Assembly: GCF_009982895.1 (NCBI RefSeq)
Contig: NZ_WXZL01000001.1
Span: 248,001-312,000 of the forward strand
Reading direction: 5' to 3'
DNA from: Deinococcus alpinitundrae
Lineage (GTDB): Bacteria; Deinococcota; Deinococci; Deinococcales; Deinococcaceae
DNA length: 64,000 nt
Both the position numbers and the translations under genes were made by a program. A model generated the notes under the pieces. It did not search any database. It saw only the letters and a list, made by a program, of their open reading frames with translations, and was not told the DNA's origin. Below, in pieces: positions 51,639 through 63,055 of the stretch. Positions within the stretch are counted from its first letter, which is position 1. Each line of letters opens with the position of its first letter.

Positions 51639-52826
51639 CTACTTCAAATCGCTGGCATTTACCGAAGCAATCTTGGTCATTTTCGTTTGCAGCATGTCGT
51701 CGTACTTCATCACCAGCACCGTCGATTTCTGCCGCTCTCCAGTGGCGCTAAACGAGATCGCCCCGCTGATGGTCTTGCAGGCGCTTTTGTCGATGTCGAA
51801 GCAGGCCGGGAGGCTGACGTTCCGCACGGCGCTGCTCACCTGCACGCGGCTCGGGACACCCTTGGCGCTGATGACCGCGGCCTTCAGTCCGCCCAGCAGC
51901 GCCTCGGCAGCGTCGTAAGCGTAGGCGGCCACGCCGCTGGCCGCCACCTTGTAGCGTGCCTGGTAGCGGGCGCTGAAATCCCCACTGTTGGAAAACAGTG
52001 AAAGTGGTCCGAAGACCGTGGTGTAGGAGATGTTGGCGGCCCGTCCCGAGACCTGGCGGATGAAGTTGGGCGAATCGATGCCGTCGCTGCCCATCAGGTT
52101 GACCTTGAGCTTGGCCGCGCTGAAGGCGTTGACCAGTCGCCCGCCCACGTCGTCGGTGCCGCCGAAGTAGACGGTGCCCACCCCACTGCCCTTGACCCGC
52201 TGAACGACCCTGGCAATCTCGCTGTCGGTGCTGACGCCGCCGTACCAGGCCACCTTGACGTTGCTGCCATTGAGCCGTTGCACCAGACTCTTGGTCAGGC
52301 CGTTGCCGTAGGTGGTGTTATCGGAGATGACGTAGATAGACCCCGGTTGCCGCTCGATCAGGGCACTGGCTGCCGCGACGCTCTGCGCGCCGTCGGGAGC
52401 CACCACCCGGTTGAAGTTCGGCCAGCTGTTGGTGGTCAGCTTGTCGTTGGTGCTGATGGTGACGATGGCCAGTTTGCTGGGCGCGAAAGCCTCGCCCAGA
52501 ACATTGGAGACGCTGGAGTTGTACGCGCCGACCACACCGAGGATGCTGGCATCGCTGGCGATACGCTGGGCCAGCGGTTTGGCGGCGATGGGCGATCCCT
52601 GGTCGTCGAACGAGACAAGACTGAGTTCGTAGCCCAGTTCTTTGAATTCCTGAAGGTGACGCTGGACCGAGAGTTCCGCGCCACGCTTGAGTTCGGTGCC
52701 ACTACCACTCAGACCGCCGCTGAGTGGACTGACAGAGGCGATTTTGAGCGGCGCGGCGCTGGCGAGGGTACCCAGCAGACCCAGGGTCAGGAGGGCAAGC
52801 GGCAAAGCAGCGGGGGGTATGGACAT
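51639..52826 (-). CDS. Branched-chain amino-acid ABC transporter substrate-binding protein
   Basis: A 395-residue LivJ-type protein. The signal peptide (LPLALLTLGLLGTLASA) is followed by APLKIASVSPLSGGLSGSGT, the ligand loop of the family. Further patches are LGVVGAYNSSVSNVL, YVISDNTTYGNGLTKSLV and YAYDAAEALLGGLKAAV. The ATG at 52826 has GGAG before it. No permease or ATPase genes are beside it. It lies immediately outside the island's right repeat. Confidence 0.9.
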   Translation of the reverse strand: MSIPPAALPLALLTLGLLGTLASAAPLKIASVSPLSGGLSGSGTELKRGAELSVQRHLQEFKELGYELSLVSFDDQGSPIAAKPLAQRIASDASILGVVGAYNSSVSNVLGEAFAPSKLAIVTISTNDKLTTNSWPNFNRVVAPDGAQSVAAASALIERQPGSIYVISDNTTYGNGLTKSLVQRLNGSNVKVAWYGGVSTDSEIARVVQRVKGSGVGTVYFGGTDDVGGRLVNAFSAAKLKVNLMGSDGIDSPNFIRQVSGRAANISYTTVFGPLSLFSNSGDFSARYQARYKVAASGVAAYAYDAAEALLGGLKAAVISAKGVPSRVQVSSAVRNVSLPACFDIDKSACKTISGAISFSATGERQKSTVLVMKYDDMLQTKMTKIASVNASDLK

Positions 52827-53427
52827 CGGATTCTCCGTAGAACTCAGTCCGGGCAGGGCGGGGCCAGTGGAGCAGCATCATCCAGGGCGACGCCACGAAG
52901 TCGCTTTCTACTCTGGGCCGTAGTGTCGGCGCTGAGGTGTCACACGGCACTTACGGGAGGACCGCACCGTTCGCATGAGAATTTCCAGATGGGCACGGCC
53001 CCGGCCGCCTGATTGATGACCGCCGCCTATTCGAACCTGCGCACCAACGCGGACACGCACACGACTATATGCATAAGCTCAGGCCAACTCTACGCTAGGA
53101 AGCGTCCAGTAGATCGTCTACGCAATCAACGGAGTCCCGGTTTCGAGGGACGCCGAATGAATCGTGGCGTTCTGGATAACGCCACGTTCAAGCCGCAAAA
53201 CAGCGATCTTATCAATCAGCTAGTTTCTTTGATCGTTACCAAGACAGTCGCCACGCTGATGACCGAGGAATATTTGAAAGTCAGAGCTGCCCGCACCAGC
53301 CACGAAAAGTTTGACCATGCACTAGCCCTCGTACTGAAGACCGCCTCTCGCCCCCACCCCCCACCCACCACCAAGCAAAAGCGGAGGCTAGGGCTAGGGA
53401 AAGTCCAAGTTGCTCCACTCTGTCAAA
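52827..53427. other. Gene-less stretch with a possible small gene
   Basis: About 600 bp. On the plus strand an ATG at 53157, behind GAGGGA, opens a frame reading LINQLVSLIVTKTVATLMTE and EYLKVRAARTSHEKFDHALA. This has coding character, but the frame runs on into the antisense of gcvP without a natural stop, so it may be a truncated gene. Confidence 0.3.
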
Positions 53428-56307
<2,880 letters not shown>

Positions 56308-56330
56308 GAAACTCCTTGTCAAAATGACTG

Positions 56331-56819
56331 TTAGGACTGACGTGTCAGAGCAATCAGCTTTTCGGTGATCTGTTCAGCAGAGAACTCGGCAGTATTGATT
56401 TCTAGATCTGCCCCACGCCGCAAAAGCGGCTCGACGGTTTCCAGATAGCCCAGAATCTCCTCTCGCTCGGCGGGGACTTTTCCGTAGGCGTTGTTGGTGC
56501 GACTTTCCAGCCGCTTGAGAATGATCTCGGTGGGTGCGCTGAAGAGCACCACATGATCGAATTCCGGGTAAAACTTTCCCTGATTGGACACGCAGCCGCT
56601 CACGAACACGGACTGCGAGCGCGGAACAGCCAGAAATTTGCGCATCCTCTCTTCGCGCCAGACCCACCCCGGTTCGATGTCGCCGGGAGCAGCTGCGAAT
56701 TCAGACCACTGGGCCTCATCGGTATCGACGGCCTCAAATCCGCGTGCCTGTAACCGACCGACAACAGTGGATTTACCCGTACCCGACATGCCCGTGATCA
56801 GGATGCGCTTCACCTTCAA
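56331..56819 (-). CDS. P-loop ATPase/kinase of the adenylate/shikimate-kinase-like type
   Basis: A 162-residue protein with Walker [10 protein letters not shown] near residue 10, a DTD motif (AVDTDEAQW) like nucleoside or shikimate kinases, and an ERLESR-like lid region ([13 protein letters not shown]). The substrate is unknown. TTG at 56819 follows GGAAG; GTG at 56813 is an alternative. It lies between gcvH (15 bp) and gcvP (23 bp) in the same direction, so it is surely co-transcribed with the glycine cleavage genes, where such a gene is unusual. Confidence 0.8.
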   Translation of the reverse strand: MKVKRILITGMSGTGKSTVVGRLQARGFEAVDTDEAQWSEFAAAPGDIEPGWVWREERMRKFLAVPRSQSVFVSGCVSNQGKFYPEFDHVVLFSAPTEIILKRLESRTNNAYGKVPAEREEILGYLETVEPLLRRGADLEINTAEFSAEQITEKLIALTRQS

Positions 56820-56834
56820 CGCCGACTTCCCGCT

Positions 56835-57197
56835 TTAACCGTTGGCTGCCTCATACGCCGCCGCGTCCATCAGGTCGTCGCCTTCCTCACTCACGTCCAG
56901 CTTGAACAGCCAGCCGTCCTCATAGGGGCCGCTGTTGACCAGTTCGGGGGCGTTGCCCAGCGCGTCGTTGACGGCGGTGATGGTGCCGCTGGCGGGCGCG
57001 TAGATGTCGGACGCTGTCTTGACGCTCTCCACCACCGCGATGGTCTCCCCGGCCTTGACCTCACGGCCCACTTCCGGCAATTCCACGTACACCACGTCGC
57101 CGAGCTGGTCCTGCGCGAAGTCGGAGATGCCCACCGTGCCGTCGGGGGAAAGCCACTCGTGGCTGGCAGCGTATTTGAGGTCAGTTGGAGTGTTCAT
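56835..57197 (-). CDS. gcvH: Glycine cleavage system H protein
   Basis: A 120-residue lipoyl carrier. The lipoylated Lys lies in [12 protein letters not shown] near residue 60, with [20 protein letters not shown] before it and the Gly/Asp-rich end typical of the family. The ATG at 57197 follows GGGAGAA; a longer frame to 57287 is not conserved. It lies 86 bp after gcvT. Confidence 0.96.
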   Translation of the reverse strand: MNTPTDLKYAASHEWLSPDGTVGISDFAQDQLGDVVYVELPEVGREVKAGETIAVVESVKTASDIYAPASGTITAVNDALGNAPELVNSGPYEDGWLFKLDVSEEGDDLMDAAAYEAANG

Positions 57198-57283
57198 GGG
57201 CTTTATTCTCCCTGATTTGAGGCGAGGATGTGTAGGGAAAAGCGAGTTGTCCGCAGCTGACTGGTTCGGGCTGGCCCCTGCGC

Positions 57284-58357
57284 TCAACCCCGCTTGTAAA
57301 ACGGCAGACCCATTCGCCGCGCCGGGTGACGCTTGCCGCGCACCTCCACCTCGAATTCGTCGGCGTCGGCGCTCCCGGCGTTCACCAACGCCATGGCGAT
57401 CGGGTGGCCCAGGGTGGGGCTGCTGCTGCCGCTCGTCACCGTGCCGACCAGCTGGCCGCCCGCGAACACCGGATAGCCCTCGCGCACCGGCACCTTATCG
57501 AGCGCCAGCCCGATGAGCCTGACCTCAGGCGCGGCGCTGATGTGCGCCCGGCCCAGGTGGGTCTTCTCCTTGACGACCCAGGTATACGAGCTGCTCAGCG
57601 GGTGGATGCTGTCGGAAAACTCGTGCCCGTAGAGCGGAAAGCCCGCTTCCAGCCGCAGGGTGTCGCGTGCGCCCAGGCCCGCCGGGACCAGGCCGATGCC
57701 CAGGAGCTTGTCCCACATCCGCTCGGCCTCGCCCGCCGCCACGAATACCTCGAAGCCGTCCTCACCGGTGTAGCCGGTGCGGGCCAGCCACACGTCCATG
57801 CCGAACAGTCGGGCGGCAAAGTAACTGTTCTTCTTGGCGGCGCTCAAATCGGCAGCGGTGTGCGGCTGCAACTTCTCCTCACTCAGCGGCCCCTGCACGG
57901 CGATCAATCCCCACTGTTCGGATTCGTCGCTGAGCCGGGCATCGTGCTGGCCGAGTTGGGCTTGCAGGTGCGCCCAGTCCTTCTGGATGTTGGAGGCGTT
58001 GACAACCATCAAAAACTCCTCGGCGGCCACCCGGTAGATGTAGATGTCGTCGATCAAGCCACCCGACTCGCCTGGCAGCCAGTTGTACTGAGCGCGTCCG
58101 GGTTTGAGTTTGCTCACGTCGTTGGTTGTCACGAACTGCAAGAACTTCTCGGCGTCCGGCCCCGTCACCCGGAATTCGCCCATGTGCGACACGTCGAACA
58201 TGCCCGCACCACCTCGCACCGCCGTATGCTCAGCCCTCAGCCCGGCGTACTGCACCGGCATGTCCCAGCCGCCGAACGGCACCATTCTGGCCCCGGCCCT
58301 CAGGTGGGCGGCGTGCAGGGGCGTGCGCTTGAGGGGCGTCTGATCAGCATTGTCCAT
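57284..58357 (-). CDS. gcvT: Glycine cleavage system aminomethyltransferase (T protein)
   Basis: A 357-residue tetrahydrofolate-dependent enzyme that releases ammonia and forms methylene-THF. It has [30 protein letters not shown] and the catalytic Asp region ([19 protein letters not shown]). TAGCAT (58369-58364, minus strand) ends 6 bases before the ATG, so it is leaderless. First gene of the operon, divergent from the penicillin-binding protein. Confidence 0.96.
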   Translation of the reverse strand: MDNADQTPLKRTPLHAAHLRAGARMVPFGGWDMPVQYAGLRAEHTAVRGGAGMFDVSHMGEFRVTGPDAEKFLQFVTTNDVSKLKPGRAQYNWLPGESGGLIDDIYIYRVAAEEFLMVVNASNIQKDWAHLQAQLGQHDARLSDESEQWGLIAVQGPLSEEKLQPHTAADLSAAKKNSYFAARLFGMDVWLARTGYTGEDGFEVFVAAGEAERMWDKLLGIGLVPAGLGARDTLRLEAGFPLYGHEFSDSIHPLSSSYTWVVKEKTHLGRAHISAAPEVRLIGLALDKVPVREGYPVFAGGQLVGTVTSGSSSPTLGHPIAMALVNAGSADADEFEVEVRGKRHPARRMGLPFYKRG

Positions 58358-58443
58358 GACGCTATGCTAGCGCCGCCCACCGCCTCCCCATCACCTCTGC
58401 GGCTTAGGCCACGTTCAGGGGCGGGCGCTATGCTCTTTTTCAT
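58358..58443. promoter_or_regulatory. Divergent leaderless promoters of gcvT and the PBP gene
   Basis: TAGCAT (58369-58364, minus strand) serves gcvT with 6 bases to its ATG, and TATGCT (58429-58434, plus strand) serves the PBP with 9 bases. No glycine riboswitch fits in the 86 bp, and a leaderless gcvT could not carry one. Confidence 0.5.
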
Positions 58444-60801
58444 ATGCGCGTCTTTTTCAGAATCCTGCTGCTGCTGCTGGTGCTGACCGGGCTGGCGGCA
58501 GCCGGGATGTGGTACGCCTGGGGGCGCGACCTGCCCAGCGTGGACGACCTCGACGTGCTGGAATTCAGCGGCACCACCCGCGTCTATGACCGCCAGAACA
58601 AACTGGTCGCCACCCTGACCCCCACGCTCACCAGCGGCCAGAGCGTCAACCGCGACCTCCTGCCGCTCGCGCAGATCAGCTCGTGGGCACGCTGGGCTGT
58701 CGTGACCAGCGAGGACCGCCGCTTCTACGACCACGGCGGCGTGGACCTCATCGGCATCGGGCGCGGGCTGCTCAAGGGCATCTTCCAGAACGATCTGGAA
58801 GGCGGCTCGAGCATCACCCAGCAGGTGGTCAAGAATACCCTGCTGAGTAACCTCAAAAGTGCGCGCACCGCCGAGCGCAAGTTCAAGGAAGCCGTGCTGG
58901 CCTACCAGCTCGAAAACCAGTTCACAAAGGACCAGATTCTCAACGCCTACCTCAACGTCATCTACTGGGGCGACGGCGGCAAGAGCGACATCATCGGCAT
59001 TTCGGCGGCGGCGCAGGCGTACTTTCGCAAGAGTGCTTCGCAGCTCAACCTGGCCGAGAGCGCTTACTTAGCGACCTTGATTCCCGCGCCCAACACCCGC
59101 TATAAAGATTTTCTGGGCTACCGCCCGCTGATGAAAGACCTGCTCGCGCGTATGGTGCAAGATGGCCGCGCCACCCAGGCCCAGGCCGACGCGGCGTGGC
59201 GGCAACCGATCTACCCTTCCGGCTGGCGCGTCGGTTGGGGCGCGAACGGCCAGGTGCTCTCGGCCAAGCTGGAGCGGCCCCAGAGCCTCTTCGACAACAC
59301 TCCGGCGGCCCAGCAGCCCCGCGCCTTTCACTTCATGCAGGCGCTCGAACAGTTTCTGGCCGGACAGATTGGCCGCAAGGCGCTCTACGGCGGCGGCAAG
59401 GTGTACGCCACCGTGGACCTCACCGACCAGCAGGCCGCCGAGCGCGCCAGCTTGAACGCCCAGCTGCCTGACGGCGCGACATTGGGCATTGCCCTCCTCG
59501 ACCCGAGTAACGGCGAAGTACGGGCGCTGGTGGGCCAGAAGCTGACCGGCAGCCGCCCAACGGATTGGAACAACGCGGTGCAGGCGCGGCGGCAGGTGGG
59601 CAGCAGTATCAAACCGCTCCTGTACACGCTGGCGCTCTCGCAGGGCTGGAAGCAGTCCGACACAGTGCTCGACTCGCCGCTGACCGGCGAGTATCAGCCG
59701 CAGAACTACGACGGGCGCTGGACCGGGCGGCAAGTCACCCTGCGGTACGCCCTCGACCACTCGCTGAACCTGCCCACCGTGCGGCTGGGACAGGAAGTCG
59801 GCATGGACAAATTCGCCGACAAATTGCGTGAACTGGGCATGACACCGCCCGCCGATGCCGGACTCTCGCTGAGCATCGGCACGCTGGAGTCCAGCCCGCT
59901 GCAAATGGCCGCCGCCTACGCGCCCTTTGCCAACGGCGGCAACTACTTCGCACCGAGCCTGGTACGCCGGGTGGAGGACGCGCGCGGCGCGGTGATCTAT
60001 ACCCGGCCCGCGCCCACACCCACGCGCGTGTGGGACACCCAGACCGCCTGGCTGGGCCTCGACATGATCCGGGGCGTGGTCGACGACCTCGACCGCTTTC
60101 AGGGCGGTCTGGGCTACAACGCCCGCATCGAGGGCCGTCAGGTGGCGGGTAAGACCGGCACCACCAACGACATCAAGGATTTGTGGTTTGTTGGCACCAC
60201 ACCCACGCTGACCGGAGCCGTCTGGGTGGGCAAGCAGGCGAGCGGCTCGCTCCCGGCCTGGGCCTACAGCGGCACCATTCCCGCGCCGATCTGGCAGCAG
60301 GCCGTCGCCGGATCGCTGGAAGGCACCCCGGCGTCGGCATTCAAGGAGCCGCCGGGCATCGAGTACGCGGTGGTGCGGCGCGTCAACATGGCCTTCCGGA
60401 TCCAACCGGTCACCAAGCAGGACGCCCAGCCGCAACCTCCCTCGTCTGAACCCCAGCCTTCTGCGGATCAGGCGTCTACGAATCAGCCGCCCACAATCTC
60501 ATCCCCCGTCACCCAGTCACCTGTCCCCGCCACTGCGGTCGACCCGGCCACCCAGCCAACCTACCCGCAGCCTGAAGACCTGGTACCCGCGACCCCGGAC
60601 GGCGCGGCTGATCCCAGTGTGGATTTTCAGGGCAATCAGGGCGAGGTGCAGATCGTGCCGCAGCCGGAACCCAGCTTTCCCGACACAGCGCCGACCCAGG
60701 ACGATCAGAGCCAAGGTAACCCAGCCCAAAACGATCCATCCCAGAACGGCCCGGCCAGCCAGGACCAGCCTGCCCCGCCAGAAGCGCCGCCCTTTAACTG
60801 A
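58444..60801 (+). CDS. Class A penicillin-binding protein (transglycosylase/transpeptidase)
   Basis: A 785-residue bifunctional peptidoglycan synthase anchored by one N-terminal helix (about residues 5-25). The GT51 domain has [14 protein letters not shown], with the catalytic Glu, and [12 protein letters not shown]. The transpeptidase has SSIKP (SxxK), SLN in DHSLNLPTV and KTGTT. The last 130 residues are a Pro/Gln/Asp-rich, probably disordered tail. TATGCT lies 9 bases before the ATG. Confidence 0.94.
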   Translation: MRVFFRILLLLLVLTGLAAAGMWYAWGRDLPSVDDLDVLEFSGTTRVYDRQNKLVATLTPTLTSGQSVNRDLLPLAQISSWARWAVVTSEDRRFYDHGGVDLIGIGRGLLKGIFQNDLEGGSSITQQVVKNTLLSNLKSARTAERKFKEAVLAYQLENQFTKDQILNAYLNVIYWGDGGKSDIIGISAAAQAYFRKSASQLNLAESAYLATLIPAPNTRYKDFLGYRPLMKDLLARMVQDGRATQAQADAAWRQPIYPSGWRVGWGANGQVLSAKLERPQSLFDNTPAAQQPRAFHFMQALEQFLAGQIGRKALYGGGKVYATVDLTDQQAAERASLNAQLPDGATLGIALLDPSNGEVRALVGQKLTGSRPTDWNNAVQARRQVGSSIKPLLYTLALSQGWKQSDTVLDSPLTGEYQPQNYDGRWTGRQVTLRYALDHSLNLPTVRLGQEVGMDKFADKLRELGMTPPADAGLSLSIGTLESSPLQMAAAYAPFANGGNYFAPSLVRRVEDARGAVIYTRPAPTPTRVWDTQTAWLGLDMIRGVVDDLDRFQGGLGYNARIEGRQVAGKTGTTNDIKDLWFVGTTPTLTGAVWVGKQASGSLPAWAYSGTIPAPIWQQAVAGSLEGTPASAFKEPPGIEYAVVRRVNMAFRIQPVTKQDAQPQPPSSEPQPSADQASTNQPPTISSPVTQSPVPATAVDPATQPTYPQPEDLVPATPDGAADPSVDFQGNQGEVQIVPQPEPSFPDTAPTQDDQSQGNPAQNDPSQNGPASQDQPAPPEAPPFN

Positions 60802-60843
60802 AGTGCCGACTGACCCGCTCACTGAGCTGCCGAGCCGGGGAAA

Positions 60844-61845
60844 TCACAGCAGCACCTCCAGCAGCGCCGCCGGACCAGCCCGCCCGCCCAGCAGCGGCAC
60901 CCCGCTGCCGACGAGCACCGCCGCCGCCCGGCCGCTGTCGGGCGAGAAGCCCAGCGCCGCCCGGGTGCCGCGTGCCACGCCGTCGTGCCACCACACCGCT
61001 TCCCGCTGCCAGCGGGCCACCAACCAGCCGCCCGCCACACCCACCAGATGGGGTGGCAGCCCCGGCGGACGGCTCAGGCTGGCCCAGCCGCTCAGCTGGT
61101 TGCTCAGGTGCGCTTCGGCAAAACCCAGCAGATCGTCGGCGGTGCTGTACAAGCCGCCCGCTCCGGTCAGGCCGCCAAACCCGCTGACCCGGCGACTGCC
61201 CAGCAGGCCGTGTGGCGCGGCCAGCGGCGTCAGCGGCGCGAAATCAGTGCGGTGCAGATGGAGCGGCTCAAGTACCCAGGTTCGCAGCGCCGCCGGATAG
61301 GTTAGCCCTGCTGCCTCGGCCAGCGCCAGGGCCAGCAGCCCGTAGCCGAAATTGGAGTAGGCCAGCCGCCCGGCCTGCTGACGGCCCAGCCAGCTCCAGC
61401 GGCGGCCCGAGGCCAGCACCGCCTCGGCGCTGAGGCGGCCATACGGATCGTGAAAGTCGCGCAGGGTGCCAAGTGAGCCGCGCAGCGGGTGCAGCGGCAG
61501 TCCCGCCGTATGTGTCAGCAGGGCGCGGGCCGTGATGTGCGGTGGGTAACTCCGGAAGCGGCTGAGCTGTCGCGCCAGTGGAAGGTCCAGATCGAGGGGG
61601 CCCTGCCCGGCCAACTGGAAGGCCAGCGCCGCCGTGAACGGCTTGGTGACACTGGCAATCTCGAAGCTGCGCTGTGGCTGCTGATGCAGGCCCAGCACCA
61701 CCCGCTCTGTGCCCTGCGAGACGGCCACCACCCCGCCAGGCCGCAGCAACCGGCGCAGCGCCGCCGCCAGACGGTGGACGTCCAGATCAGGGAACGTCTG
61801 GGTCAGTTGCCGGGCCGTCTGACTGGCCTCGTCCGGGCGAAACAC
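60844..61845 (-). CDS. Serine beta-lactamase-fold hydrolase
   Basis: A 333-residue class C-like/esterase-type serine hydrolase. SxxK is in IASVTKPFTAAL, the Tyr motif is YSNFGYGLLAL, and the third motif is replaced by WHDGVARG (HxG type). No signal peptide is seen. GTG at 61845 follows directly after a 16-codon in-frame leader that ends in TGA, with no ribosome site of its own. It is either translationally coupled to that leader or the gene carries a nonsense codon. It converges on the PBP gene, 42 bp apart. Confidence 0.82.
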   Translation of the reverse strand: MFRPDEASQTARQLTQTFPDLDVHRLAAALRRLLRPGGVVAVSQGTERVVLGLHQQPQRSFEIASVTKPFTAALAFQLAGQGPLDLDLPLARQLSRFRSYPPHITARALLTHTAGLPLHPLRGSLGTLRDFHDPYGRLSAEAVLASGRRWSWLGRQQAGRLAYSNFGYGLLALALAEAAGLTYPAALRTWVLEPLHLHRTDFAPLTPLAAPHGLLGSRRVSGFGGLTGAGGLYSTADDLLGFAEAHLSNQLSGWASLSRPPGLPPHLVGVAGGWLVARWQREAVWWHDGVARGTRAALGFSPDSGRAAAVLVGSGVPLLGGRAGPAALLEVLL

Positions 61846-61848
61846 CGC

Positions 61849-61899
61849 TCAGCCCCGGACGAGCAGATGCAAAAGGGCGTTCAAGGTTCGGTCGGCCAT
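61849..61899 (-). CDS. 16-codon leader frame before the beta-lactamase-fold gene
   Basis: The ATG at 61899 lies 6 bases behind TATGCT (61911-61906, minus strand). The frame reads MADRTLNALLHLLVRG, then TGA at 61851-61849. It is in the same frame as the hydrolase that restarts at GTG 61845, so one codon change would fuse them. Confidence 0.5.
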   Translation of the reverse strand: MADRTLNALLHLLVRG

Positions 61900-61905
61900 G
61901 CCTCT

Positions 61906-61933
61906 AGCATAAACGGCGCTAAAGACCAGCGCC
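61906..61933 (-). promoter_or_regulatory. Promoter with palindromic operator-like site
   Basis: TATGCT (-10, 61911-61906) is followed upstream by the perfect inverted repeat GGCGCT-N7-AGCGCC (61915-61933), which would cover the -35 region. Confidence 0.5.
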
Positions 61934-61951
61934 GACTGGCAGACACAGATC

Positions 61952-61975
61952 AAAAAAATCCGCCCTTTTTGGCGG
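61952..61975 (-). terminator. Minus-strand terminator
   Basis: Read on the minus strand, CCGCC (61975-61971) and GGCGG (61964-61960) form a stem followed by ATTTTTTT. It would stop leftward transcription just upstream of the hydrolase promoter. Confidence 0.65.
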
Positions 61976-62096
61976 TGGTAAGAAAATAATAGCGCAGTAT
62001 GAGGGCGAAGTCAAATTTATGCACTGCATGTTTCGGAAACGGTGCGGCCTGAGCGGTGTGAGACGCATGTCAGAGCCACTGTGGTCTGCTGGGACC

Positions 62097-62354
62097 ATGC
62101 AAGCCGACCCCAGACATCTGACCGTTCTCGCTGTCGGGCCAGTGTGCCGCGCCGCACAGGGCGAGTACCTCGAATGCGAGACCTCGCTGGGCCGGGTGGC
62201 CATCTGGGGATCGGAGCGCAGCCGCTGGAACATCGGCGTGGTGCAGTCCGAAGACCTGCCCTTCGAGGCCGTGATGTTCTGTGTGCCTGGCACCAACGAG
62301 ACCCACGCCTACTGGGTGCCGGAAGACACCAAGCTGTTTTTTCCGGCGCTCTGA
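62097..62354 (+). CDS. Small hypothetical protein
   Basis: An 85-residue protein rich in beta-type residues (HLTVLAVGPVCRAAQGEYLE, GRVAIWGSERSRWNIGV, HAYWVPEDTKLFFPAL) which I do not recognise. Earlier in-frame ATGs at 62067 and 62019 are possible; none has a clear ribosome site. Codon use looks genuine. The neighbours give no clue to function. Confidence 0.55.
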   Translation: MQADPRHLTVLAVGPVCRAAQGEYLECETSLGRVAIWGSERSRWNIGVVQSEDLPFEAVMFCVPGTNETHAYWVPEDTKLFFPAL

Positions 62355-62420
62355 GCAGCAAACACCGCGCCCACTTCAGCGGAAGCGCGGCGCGGCAACT
62401 GAGCAAAACGGCCAGCCGAT

Positions 62421-62987
62421 TCAGAACCAGTCTTTCTTGCCGATCAGGTAGATCTGGGCAAATTCCTCGTCGCTGCGGGTCAGGTACACGACGCCTTCGA
62501 TCAGGCCGACGATGCACAGCGCTGAGGCCACCAGGCCCATCAGCGGCACCAGAATGATGGCGCCCAATCCCAGCGTGAGGATGCTCAGCACCAATGTCAC
62601 GAACCAGCCGCCGATGTGGGCCAGCAAGACGATCAGGCCCGGCGTGGTGCGGCCCAGGTAGAACTTGTGCGCCCCGAACGCGCCCAGGAAAATCGCCAGC
62701 AACCCGGCCACCAGTTTGCGGGTACCGGTCTCGCTCTGCGGCACGATGTTCAGGGGCGCGGCGTCGCCAGTCAGGCGCTCGGCGGGCTGGCGGGCGTTGA
62801 AGTCAGGCTGCGGCTGGGGCACTTGCGGCGGCGTGTGGGTCTGCTGGGCCTGCTGGGTCGCCTCGTTGACCCAGCCCGGCACGTCGTGCGATGCGGGCTG
62901 GGTGTGGGGCGGATCAATCCGCAGTTCGTTGGCCGGGTCGGGCTTGTTGAGGTTGATACTGCTCCCTTCGGAATCGGGCTGGGTCAT
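62421..62987 (-). CDS. TM2-domain membrane protein
   Basis: A 188-residue protein. A Pro/Gln-rich cytoplasmic-looking first half (about 1-85) leads to a TM2 domain with KLVAGLLAIFLGAFGAHKFY, LGRTTPGLIVLL and two further helices. It ends EFAQIYLIGKKDWF. TM2 proteins occur widely with no settled role. GGAGG precedes the ATG at 62987. Confidence 0.88.
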   Translation of the reverse strand: MTQPDSEGSSINLNKPDPANELRIDPPHTQPASHDVPGWVNEATQQAQQTHTPPQVPQPQPDFNARQPAERLTGDAAPLNIVPQSETGTRKLVAGLLAIFLGAFGAHKFYLGRTTPGLIVLLAHIGGWFVTLVLSILTLGLGAIILVPLMGLVASALCIVGLIEGVVYLTRSDEEFAQIYLIGKKDWF

Positions 62988-63055
62988 GGTGGAGCCTCCT
63001 GTGAAAAGAAGGTTAGTGGAAGCGTCTGCGCCCCGCGTCCATCCAAAGTTGCAGC

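Noticed and set aside
58358..58443. Glycine riboswitch before gcvT
   Set aside because: The gap to the divergent gene is only 86 bp and the gcvT promoter seems leaderless, leaving no room for an aptamer.
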